Positions 27,568 through 35,041 of a DNA stretch of 64,000 bases are shown here, piece by piece. Every line of letters starts with the position of its first letter. Within the stretch, counting starts at the first letter, position 1. Below the pieces are notes generated by a model. It was not told the DNA's origin, did not search any database, and saw only the letters and a list, made by a program, of their open reading frames with translations. Origin of the DNA: Mucilaginibacter endophyticus (lineage in GTDB: Bacteria > Bacteroidota > Bacteroidia > Sphingobacteriales > Sphingobacteriaceae); assembly GCF_003351025.1 (NCBI RefSeq), contig NZ_QPCG01000001.1:1309949-1373948 (forward strand), read 5' to 3'. The position numbers and the translations under genes are program-made.

Positions 27568-27600
27568 AAACTTACGAAGTTTCAAAAACTTCGTAAGTTT
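27568..27600 (-). terminator. Terminator-like 15-bp perfect hairpin after the permease gene
   Basis: AAACTTACGAAGTTT (27568-27582) and AAACTTCGTAAGTTT (27586-27600) pair perfectly over a 3-nt loop, 11 nt past the permease stop codon. The stem begins and ends in T/A runs. It may also be a copy of a dispersed inverted repeat. Confidence 0.6.
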
Positions 27601-27611
27601 GATAGATTGGG

Positions 27612-28910
27612 CTAATGTCCAATTACTGTCAATAGTGGTTCCTCGGGTTGGTCCGAATAAGTTTTGTTTTTCACTACATAGCCTTTAAGGCCATAGTATA
27701 GCACATATACATAGCAAACAAGAGGAGCTATAAAAGCCATTCTGATACCCGAATGATCAGATATCAAGCCCATTATCGGCGGGATAATAGCACCGCCAAC
27801 AACGCCCATAATGAGCAGTGACGAAGCAACCTTGGTATAATCGCCTATGTTTTTGATGCTGAGGGTGAAAATGATCGGGTACATTACCGAAGTGAACAGC
27901 CCAACTACGGATAATGAAATTATGGATACATAGCCACTTGTAAGTACCGATATCAATATCAGCACAAACGCGCCGATACTGCATATCGTAAGCACTTTAT
28001 TAGGCTTAACCTGCTTAAGCAAAAATGCCCCCAATAACCGTCCTGCCAATACCAGCGCCATATAAAGCGTAATAAACAAGGCGGCTTTTTGCTCGGTAAT
28101 CCCTGCAATATTTAATGATTTTGTGTACCGGATAATGAAACTTACCACACCGACTTCGGCACCCAGGTACGCGAAAACTGCAAGTACTCCCAATACAGTA
28201 TGCCTGAACTTAAATACCCCTGAGAGTTTTTGCCTGCTGTTGCCTTCATGAATCACCGGCAACTTTAAAAAGTAAAGCACCACGCATAAGGCGATAAATA
28301 ATACCGCCAAAGTTAAATAAGGCGTAATCACCAGGTGCGCTTCGCTGTTTAAAAACGATTGAAGTTGCTCCGGGCTAAAGGATTGTATAAGGCTTGCCGG
28401 GATATCTTTTTCATGCAGCAAAAATTTGGAGCCGATGAAAGGCCCTATAGTAGCACCCATTGAGCCAACCGCGGCAGCCAGGCTTAACCGGCTTGACGCG
28501 TGGTCCGGGTTGCCAAGTTTTGAAATATAGGGTGTGGCAGTAACTTCCAATATAGCAAAGCCTGATGCCATGGTAAACAATGCAAGCAGGAATACCGGGT
28601 AAAACCTGGTGGTTGCTGCCGGATAAAATATGGCGGCACCAATAGCTGCCAGAATAAGCCCGGTAAGCATCCCCGCTCGGTAACCCATTTTTTCGATGAA
28701 GCGCCCTGCGGGTAAAGCCATCAAAAAGTAAGCCCCAAAAAATGCCGACTGGATCAGTGACGATTGCAGATCGGTTAACTGGCAAGCCCTTTTTAGATGC
28801 GGGATCAGCACGTCGTTAATATTGCGGCTCAGGTTCCAGAAAAACATCAGGCTCATTACTATCAGTAGCGGAGCTAAATATTTGGATGCGTTACCGTTGT
28901 TTTTGTTCAT
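27612..28910 (-). CDS. fucP: L-fucose:H+ symporter (FucP-type MFS permease)
   Basis: The 432-residue protein has 12 hydrophobic segments and the FucP N-terminal signature NINDVLIPHLKRACQLTDLQSSLIQSAFFGAYFLMALPAG, with the Asp in NDVLIPHL that carries the proton in the Escherichia coli enzyme. The FucP/GluP branch takes up L-fucose, galactose or glucose. The presence of two fucosidases and L-fuconate dehydratase next to it favours L-fucose. It is 12 nt below the SDR gene on the same strand, in an operon with it and the dehydratase. Confidence 0.9.
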   Translation of the reverse strand: MNKNNGNASKYLAPLLIVMSLMFFWNLSRNINDVLIPHLKRACQLTDLQSSLIQSAFFGAYFLMALPAGRFIEKMGYRAGMLTGLILAAIGAAIFYPAATTRFYPVFLLALFTMASGFAILEVTATPYISKLGNPDHASSRLSLAAAVGSMGATIGPFIGSKFLLHEKDIPASLIQSFSPEQLQSFLNSEAHLVITPYLTLAVLFIALCVVLYFLKLPVIHEGNSRQKLSGVFKFRHTVLGVLAVFAYLGAEVGVVSFIIRYTKSLNIAGITEQKAALFITLYMALVLAGRLLGAFLLKQVKPNKVLTICSIGAFVLILISVLTSGYVSIISLSVVGLFTSVMYPIIFTLSIKNIGDYTKVASSLLIMGVVGGAIIPPIMGLISDHSGIRMAFIAPLVCYVYVLYYGLKGYVVKNKTYSDQPEEPLLTVIGH

Positions 28911-28922
28911 CGTTATCTTGTT

Positions 28923-29687
28923 TTATCGTCTGTACCCTAATTCGGCCCCGCCGCTTACCGGCATAATGCAGCCGGTTACGAATCGTGCAGCGTCCGAAAG
29001 CAGGAAAACTGCCGCGTCGGCTACTACATCACCCTCCGGGCAGTAGCCTAAAGCGTGTATATCATTCAGGTATTTCTCTATCGATCCGGGATCCGGCTGT
29101 TCGGCAGCCCATTGTTTAAGTAATGGCGTCCACACCCCGGCCGGCGAAACCGCGTTTACCCGGATGCCATATTGCGCATAATCAAGCGCCATAGATTTGG
29201 TAAGCGCGTTGATACCCCCTTTGGTTGCAGTATAAGCTGCGTGCAGGCTTTGCCCGATATCGCCGGCCATACTGCTGGTATTCAGGATACAGCCTTTTGA
29301 TGCTTTAAGCATGTTGATGCCATATTTGGTTGTCCAGAACATGCTTTTGAGGTTAATATTCATCAGGGCATCCCATTCATCTTCTTCTGTTTCGTCAACA
29401 GGTTTTGATGGATGAGCTATAGCAGCATTGTTATGAATAGCATCAAGCTTGCCATAATGCTTATTAATAGTTTCAAAAGCGGCTTTTACGTCGGCGCTGT
29501 TTGATACGTCACCCACTATGCCTTCATGTTTGCCGCCAAAACGGTCAAGCGTTTTATAAAGGGCCCGCTCATTAACATCCATTATAAAAACGGTTGCCCC
29601 CTCACGGATATAAGCTTCGGCACAAGCTAAACCAATGCCCGACGCGCCTCCGGTAATAAATATTACTTTATTTAATAACTGGTTCAT
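28923..29687 (-). CDS. SDR oxidoreductase, probable L-fucose dehydrogenase or 2-keto-3-deoxy-L-fuconate dehydrogenase
   Basis: The 254-residue protein is a classical short-chain dehydrogenase: NAD-binding GGASGIG (14-20), NNAAIAHP, catalytic Ser in NTSSMAG and the YTATKGG Tyr/Lys pair (about 152-158). Asp38 at the end of the second strand (FIMDVNE) favours NAD over NADP. In the non-phosphorylating L-fucose pathway two steps are SDR reactions, oxidation of L-fucose and oxidation of 2-keto-3-deoxy-L-fuconate; sequence alone does not decide between them. It is 9 nt from the dehydratase gene. Confidence 0.8.
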   Translation of the reverse strand: MNQLLNKVIFITGGASGIGLACAEAYIREGATVFIMDVNERALYKTLDRFGGKHEGIVGDVSNSADVKAAFETINKHYGKLDAIHNNAAIAHPSKPVDETEEDEWDALMNINLKSMFWTTKYGINMLKASKGCILNTSSMAGDIGQSLHAAYTATKGGINALTKSMALDYAQYGIRVNAVSPAGVWTPLLKQWAAEQPDPGSIEKYLNDIHALGYCPEGDVVADAAVFLLSDAARFVTGCIMPVSGGAELGYRR

Positions 29688-29696
29688 TTTTGGTTT

Positions 29697-30926
29697 TTAG
29701 CTGGTTACAAGATCGCTGCTGTTGCCTGCTTCGGCAGGTACGGCGTAAAAGCCTCCGCTAATATTGGCCGGGTTTTTAAAGTATTTGGCCAAATGCGGTA
29801 TGTGTTCCAAAAATAAGTTTTCGTGCCCAATAGCAACATGGTTAAACAATACTAAATGCTGATGGATCTGCCCCATATCGCCTACGTGAGGCACTACCGG
29901 TACATTGAATTTTTTTGCCAGCAGGCTTATCGTTAAAAATTCGGACACACCACCAACGCGCACACAATCAACCTGGCAAAAATCCATGGCGCCTGCTTGC
30001 AAAAAGTTTTTGAAGATGATCTTGTTAGGAATATGCTCACCGGCTGCAATTTTAAGCGGTGCTATTTCTTTAGCAAGTGTCTGATGAGCCAATACGTCAT
30101 CGGGGTGGGTAGGCTCTTCAATCCAGTAAGGGTTTATGGTGCTTAACTCTTTACAAATGGAGACGGCCTGCGGAAGGTTCCATTTTTGGTTGGCATCAAG
30201 CATGATGGTAGTTCTGTCGCCAGCTTCGGCCCGAACCAGTTTGGCCCTGCGGATATCACGTAAGGGATCGTTTGAGCCTACTTTTAATTTCATGGCTGTA
30301 AACCCGCGATCGATGGCGCGCGCCACATTTTCCTTAATTTTTTCGTCCGAATAATTGAACCAGCCTACTGATGTATCATAGGCTTTATAACCTGTTTGCA
30401 AAACGCTGTTGCGTAGCGTACGGCCGGTAAAGTTGTTCTTTAAAATGTTTTCTGCTTCCTCAACGGTCAATACATCTTCCAGGTAATTGAGGTCGAGTGT
30501 GGCTACCAGTTCTTTCGGGCTCAAATCAAGCAGTAGTTTCCAAAGCGGTACCTGGCGGCTTTTAGCCCAAAGATCGAAACATGCGTTAACTATAGCTGCC
30601 AGCGCCAGTTGCATAACACCTTTGTGCGGCCCCAGCCAACGGTAAGTGGGCGAGTCAAGTATCGAACGGTAAACCGAACCGAAATCAGACATCAGTTCCT
30701 CAATTTCGCGGCCTTTCAATGTTTCAGAAAGGTATTGTATGGCTTTGCATACCAGGTCATTGCCGGCGCCAAGGGTAAAGGCGAGGCCAATTCCTTTTAC
30801 GCTGCTATCGGTATGCAGTTCGCAAATGGCGTAAGCATACTGGGTTGAATCGTTTACAGCATCAGATCCGGCGCCATTGCCTAAATTAAAACGCTTGTCG
30901 GTAACTTCAATTTTAGTAATGTACAT
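29697..30926 (-). CDS. L-fuconate dehydratase (enolase superfamily)
   Basis: The start was set at the ATG at 30926; a TTG 7 codons upstream is less likely because the family begins MYITKIEVTDKRF. With this start the protein is 409 residues. The enolase-superfamily residues are in place: Lys213 and Lys215 (AMKLKVGS), metal ligands Asp244 (LDANQ), Glu270 (WIEEP) and Glu297 (GEHIP), and His347 (PHVGDMG). These match the characterised L-fuconate dehydratase with a shift of 4-5 residues. The enzyme converts L-fuconate to 2-keto-3-deoxy-L-fuconate in the cytoplasm. It is first in the operon dehydratase-SDR-permease and divergent from the AraC regulator. Confidence 0.92.
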   Translation of the reverse strand: MYITKIEVTDKRFNLGNGAGSDAVNDSTQYAYAICELHTDSSVKGIGLAFTLGAGNDLVCKAIQYLSETLKGREIEELMSDFGSVYRSILDSPTYRWLGPHKGVMQLALAAIVNACFDLWAKSRQVPLWKLLLDLSPKELVATLDLNYLEDVLTVEEAENILKNNFTGRTLRNSVLQTGYKAYDTSVGWFNYSDEKIKENVARAIDRGFTAMKLKVGSNDPLRDIRRAKLVRAEAGDRTTIMLDANQKWNLPQAVSICKELSTINPYWIEEPTHPDDVLAHQTLAKEIAPLKIAAGEHIPNKIIFKNFLQAGAMDFCQVDCVRVGGVSEFLTISLLAKKFNVPVVPHVGDMGQIHQHLVLFNHVAIGHENLFLEHIPHLAKYFKNPANISGGFYAVPAEAGNSSDLVTS

Positions 30927-31020
30927 GTAAGTAAATATATTTTGCAAATAAATTCAGACTGTTCTCCATAGAAAAGCCCTCAATAAAATCTTGTTTCCTG
31001 TGTTTATAAATCGGTTTATT

Positions 31021-31041
31021 ATACCTTGTTGGATAAGGTAT
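31021..31041. promoter_or_regulatory. Dyad between the divergent dehydratase and AraC genes
   Basis: ATACCTT (31021-31027) and AAGGTAT (31035-31041) are exact inverted repeats 7 nt apart, near the middle of the 220-nt divergent gap. A TATTTTTG box at 31104-31111 is a possible -7 element for the AraC gene. The dyad is a good candidate site for that regulator or a general repressor. Confidence 0.4.
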
Positions 31042-31146
31042 GATGTTGTAAAATTAGCGCGGTTTGATTTTTTACTTTCACTTTAATTGGCAACTTTCGA
31101 TAGTATTTTTGCTTATATTTAGCTTTTGTGATCTGATCTTGTTAAA

Positions 31147-32025
31147 ATGAAACCAATTTTAGCCGTATTGTCTGACGGGGTACAGTCAGAAGACCTTTTT
31201 GTTGCCAAGGAAGTTAAGCTCCCTTTTTTCTCCAATGAGTTTCATTTTCATGAGGAATGCCAGTTGGTTCACATTGTAAAAAGTTCGGGCAAAAGGATAA
31301 TCGGCGACCTGGTTGATTATTTTGAAAGCGGCGAACTTATTTTCCTGGGTTCAAACATCCCGCACGTTTGGCACAACACACAAGAGCAAACTAATGGCGA
31401 TGAACCGGAGCCTTACGCGCATTCACTATCCATCTACTTTAACCCCTCAAAGTTATTGCTGCACCTTTCGGCATTTGGAAATGTGCGCAAAATCGAGTCG
31501 TTTTTGAACAAGGCACAAAGAGGAGTGGAACTGAAAGGCCGAAGCCGGGATATGGTAGTAAAATTAATGTACCACATTTTGCAGCAGGAGGGGTTGCAAA
31601 AAATCATTACCCTGCTCGAGATCCTGAATATCATGAGTTCATCAGATACAGAATATGATCTGCTGGCCAGCATCAACTATATCAACTACTATCAATACAA
31701 TGATAGCAAACGTATGGACCAGGTATTTAAATACATCTTTGATAATTTCAGGGAAGACATCTCCCTAAATACAATTGCTGATGTGGCCAACATGAACACC
31801 TTTGCGTTTTGCCGGTTTTTTAAGGCGCGTACACAAAAATCATTTACCCAGTTTGTAAACGAAACAAGAATAGGCTATGCCTGTAAATTGCTGGGCCATA
31901 AAGAAACCAGTATTACAGATATAGCCTATGAATGCGGTTTTAATAATGTATCAAACTTTAACCGCTTTTTTAAGGTGATTAAAAAAGTAAGCCCCCGCGA
32001 ATACCGGAACCAGATTTTGTCTTAG
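31147..32025 (+). CDS. AraC family regulator of the fucose genes
   Basis: The 292-residue protein has an N-terminal cupin (about 20-110; FHFHEECQLVHIVKSSGKRIIGD and GSNIPHVWHN) and a C-terminal double HTH (about 185-290; NTIADVANMNTFAFCRFFKARTQ and TSITDIAYECGFNNVSNFNRFFK). The cupin His residues suggest a small-molecule or sugar ligand. It is transcribed away from the fuconate dehydratase operon, a usual place for a regulator of sugar catabolism. Its stop codon overlaps that of the convergent ATPase gene by 4 nt. Confidence 0.93.
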   Translation: MKPILAVLSDGVQSEDLFVAKEVKLPFFSNEFHFHEECQLVHIVKSSGKRIIGDLVDYFESGELIFLGSNIPHVWHNTQEQTNGDEPEPYAHSLSIYFNPSKLLLHLSAFGNVRKIESFLNKAQRGVELKGRSRDMVVKLMYHILQQEGLQKIITLLEILNIMSSSDTEYDLLASINYINYYQYNDSKRMDQVFKYIFDNFREDISLNTIADVANMNTFAFCRFFKARTQKSFTQFVNETRIGYACKLLGHKETSITDIAYECGFNNVSNFNRFFKVIKKVSPREYRNQILS

Positions 32026-34616
32026 TTGCGGTTTAGGCTAAAGTTTTGCAACCTGTTTGTCGTACTATTTGCAGGAGGCGTTTCGGCCCATTTTATTTCA
32101 TCGTTCATGAAATGTTCGGTACGGCACCCATTGTTGCGGATACTTTTAATGAAGTCAAAATACAGATCATTAAAAACATACACGTTTTCTTTTAATATGG
32201 CATAGTTAGTAAGTATAAAACCAAGTGTGTTTACCTTAACTATGATCTGTTTTGAATCATCACATAATTTAATCAGGTTTTTAATATTGTTAACAACAGC
32301 AAGCTGATTACTTACCGGCAGGGTGAGTTTTATTTTTAGCCCTTCGTAAAGCACTTTCATAAAAGAGGTGAAACCGCTATCCTGCTCGCTGTAGGTGATG
32401 CTTATTTCATTAAAAATGGCTTTGGCTTTATCTTCATAACCCGATGCCAGGTATGACTCGGCCATAACGGTTTTTAAAATGAAAGCATATCCCGTAGAAT
32501 AGCCCCGGTATACTTTATTTAAGCCGTTAATAAATTTGGCCGCTTTGTTGTGTTTTTGACAGATGGTTGAAGTGTATAAGGCCAAAAGATAAACTACTTC
32601 GGTAAAGCCTTTTGAAACGCCGGTGTTTTGAACCGGATTGAAGTAGAACCTGGTGATTTCGGTGAGTGACTCCTTTTTTATAATGCCGTATTTGAGGTAA
32701 AATAAAATAGTTTCTATGCAGTTTACCGGGTTGATAGGCAAGTTTTGAAGCGCTTTTAAATTGTATTGCTTTAAATCATTAAAGTGTTTTTCAATTTTTG
32801 TTAAATCAAGCTGCATGATGGCAATGGCAGCAAGGCTGGTTTTTATTAAAATTTGTTGCTGGTTTGATAAGCGGAATTGTAAAAAAGTTTCCAGCACTTC
32901 CTCATAACCAATATCAATAAACTCAAGGCTGATGAAGTAATTAAAGAACTCCTCGCTGCAAACCTGCTTAAACAAATCTTCCATTCGCTCGGTCATTTTT
33001 CCGTTTACATGTTGAATTTTGAGTAATTCACCAATAAACCTTATGATCTCCGATTTTTCGTTTGGCAGCAACTGTACATTTAGTAAAGCTTTAAGCTCAA
33101 ACTTATAGTCTTTGTGAATCGCATTGTAGATGAACCATTTTATGATAGGCAGTTTTTTATCCCGGCCAAATACAAGGTCGGTCAGGTTTACCAGGTTATC
33201 ATCAAATACGTAGTTATTGTTATACATTAATATCATAGCCAACGCGTACTCAAGGGTAGTATCGTCAATCATTTTAACTATGAAGTTGAGCTTGTTTTCG
33301 CGCGACAGGTTAAGTTCTTCAATGATCCCGGCGCTGATCATCTCCTGGTATGCCGATCCATACTTTTTGATGAGCTCATAGATCCTGATCTTACTAACCT
33401 CGTATACACGGTTATCGGTATCCATTTGATTAATGATGCCGGTAATCAACAATACCTTTTCAATGGCATAGTGGCCTTTGTAAACATTATGATAGTAGTT
33501 TGCGGCTACAAGGTGGTAATACGTAAGGTCATTAAAATGGCTTAAGCTGAAATTATCGCTGTATCGTTGGTAATAATATTGGAAGTATAAAGGGTGACTT
33601 AGTTTATCAATAATAGGTAAAGTTATATCATGGGCAATATTGGGATTTATATTATCGCAAAGTTTTTTGATTTGCTCGGTAGTAAATAGCGGTACATTAA
33701 GTTTTTGACTGCTATCCATCATAAAACCGGTGAACCACAGATCGGGCTGGGCAATTATATCCTCCCTGAGGTTACTCCAGGTTGATGAACGCATCGTTAG
33801 TATCACTTTAAACCAGGGATATTTGTGGTACATGGCTATAATATCGGCCAATTGCCTAAATATGGTCTCGAATGTGTTATTCTTGAAATAAAACTCATCG
33901 AAACCATCTATAATTAAAATAAAACGCCCGCTAAAATCTTCTGCCAGTTCTGCCAGACTGTCGAGATCTTCATCTGGCGATAAGCCGATAAGTCCCATAA
34001 GCCAATGGTTAAGATGGATGTTTTGGAGTGACGAATTGAGCGTGTTGCCGTTAAAAAACAGTATCAGGTCCTTTTCATCTTTTTGCGTATTGGCCTTTAT
34101 CAGATCTTTTACCCAATGGCACAGGCCAATTGTTTTGCCATAGCCTGCCGGAGCCGTAAACACAGTAGCGGTATAAGGCTGCTGCATAAATATGGACAAT
34201 TGCTCGTTAATGAAATTCCGGGGAATAGTATACTGAAAAGGTATACCCGAATGATTGATTTGGGTTTGCAGCGTGAAGTTGGTGATCCTGTCTGCTTTGG
34301 CCGTTATCTTCCCAGGTGTATATACATGGCTTTCTTTTTTAACAACTGTCTTTTGCTTGCTTTGGCAAAATGCATCCCAACCTGTATAACCGCAAAACTC
34401 AGCCAGCGCGTTCATGGTGAATAATGATGGGGTAAACTTGCTGTAGGCAAATCCAAAAATACGTTTGAGCGTAGTTTCACTAATGCTTTTCTGGGTTTTG
34501 CCAAACAGCATTAATGATAAGGCCTTGCAATCGGCAGGGGTAATGTAGGCCATACCCGCTTTCTCCGTTAGTTCTTTTTTTAACAGATCAAAATGATAAG
34601 TCGAAAATAGATGCAT
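32022..34616 (-). CDS. STAND/NACHT-type ATPase with N-terminal Bacteroidota-type HTH-like domain
   Basis: The 864-residue protein has an N-terminal helical domain (about 1-90) with ALSLMLFGKTQKSISETTLKRIFGF and FTMNALAEFCGYTGWDAF, a pattern I know from many Bacteroidota proteins of unknown role. A P-loop ATPase follows: Walker A APAGYGKT (155-162) and Walker B RFILIIDGFDEF (231-242), with the acidic pair typical of NACHT/STAND proteins. The C-terminal 400 residues are helical and repeat-like (sensor candidate), with no known domain. No membrane segment is seen. STAND proteins oligomerise on sensing a signal and act in regulation, cell death or phage defence. The neighbours give no defence gene; it is divergent from the giant adhesin (425 nt gap), so a regulatory role is possible. 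Confidence 0.7.
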   Translation of the reverse strand: MHLFSTYHFDLLKKELTEKAGMAYITPADCKALSLMLFGKTQKSISETTLKRIFGFAYSKFTPSLFTMNALAEFCGYTGWDAFCQSKQKTVVKKESHVYTPGKITAKADRITNFTLQTQINHSGIPFQYTIPRNFINEQLSIFMQQPYTATVFTAPAGYGKTIGLCHWVKDLIKANTQKDEKDLILFFNGNTLNSSLQNIHLNHWLMGLIGLSPDEDLDSLAELAEDFSGRFILIIDGFDEFYFKNNTFETIFRQLADIIAMYHKYPWFKVILTMRSSTWSNLREDIIAQPDLWFTGFMMDSSQKLNVPLFTTEQIKKLCDNINPNIAHDITLPIIDKLSHPLYFQYYYQRYSDNFSLSHFNDLTYYHLVAANYYHNVYKGHYAIEKVLLITGIINQMDTDNRVYEVSKIRIYELIKKYGSAYQEMISAGIIEELNLSRENKLNFIVKMIDDTTLEYALAMILMYNNNYVFDDNLVNLTDLVFGRDKKLPIIKWFIYNAIHKDYKFELKALLNVQLLPNEKSEIIRFIGELLKIQHVNGKMTERMEDLFKQVCSEEFFNYFISLEFIDIGYEEVLETFLQFRLSNQQQILIKTSLAAIAIMQLDLTKIEKHFNDLKQYNLKALQNLPINPVNCIETILFYLKYGIIKKESLTEITRFYFNPVQNTGVSKGFTEVVYLLALYTSTICQKHNKAAKFINGLNKVYRGYSTGYAFILKTVMAESYLASGYEDKAKAIFNEISITYSEQDSGFTSFMKVLYEGLKIKLTLPVSNQLAVVNNIKNLIKLCDDSKQIIVKVNTLGFILTNYAILKENVYVFNDLYFDFIKSIRNNGCRTEHFMNDEIKWAETPPANSTTNRLQNFSLNRN

Positions 34617-34879
34617 AGGTAAAGGTTTTAGAGTGAATATATTAACTATATACGTCAGTCAGTCGAACAAATTAGCGCAAACAGTATCAGCAAGTAATCT
34701 TGAAAACTTATTTAAAATATTGTAAAAGGTTCAAGCAATTCCCTGGGGTAACGGGATATTGTTAATACATGGCTAAACAAATATTTTCACATATTTTGTT
34801 TAATCAATAATACGTATGTTAATTGAAAATGGATTTATATTTTATTAAAAATGATATTCCGTTAGGTTGTATTTGCTGA

Positions 34880-34997
34880 ATGAATAAAATGAACGGAAAA
34901 TGAATGCAGAAAACAGAATGAACAGACCTACATGAATACTGAATGATATGACCAGAATGGTTTTTAATGAATGAAAAGCCTTTTTCGTATTGCATAG
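34880..34997 (+). other. Chain of six mini-ORFs joined by ATGA overlaps in the adhesin leader
   Basis: Six short frames run 34880-34903, 34900-34935, 34932-34946, 34943-34951, 34948-34974 and 34971-34997. Each stop (TGA) overlaps the next start (ATG) in an ATGA, and the last ends with TAG 44 nt before the giant gene's ATG. The peptides are 2-11 residues long (for example MNKMNGK, MNAENRMNRPT, MNTE, MKSLFRIA). Nine ATGA words occur in 95 nt. No clear ribosome-binding site precedes them. The rest of the 425-nt gap 34617-35041 is A/T-rich with no clear promoter box. Confidence 0.4.
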
Positions 34998-35041
34998 GCG
35001 TGATTTAGCTTTACGGAGTTCATTTCAAACATCTATGCCTT

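Noticed and set aside
30927..30947. Seven-codon extension of the fuconate dehydratase from a TTG
   Set aside because: Family members begin at the MYITKIEV position; the ATG at 30926 is preferred.
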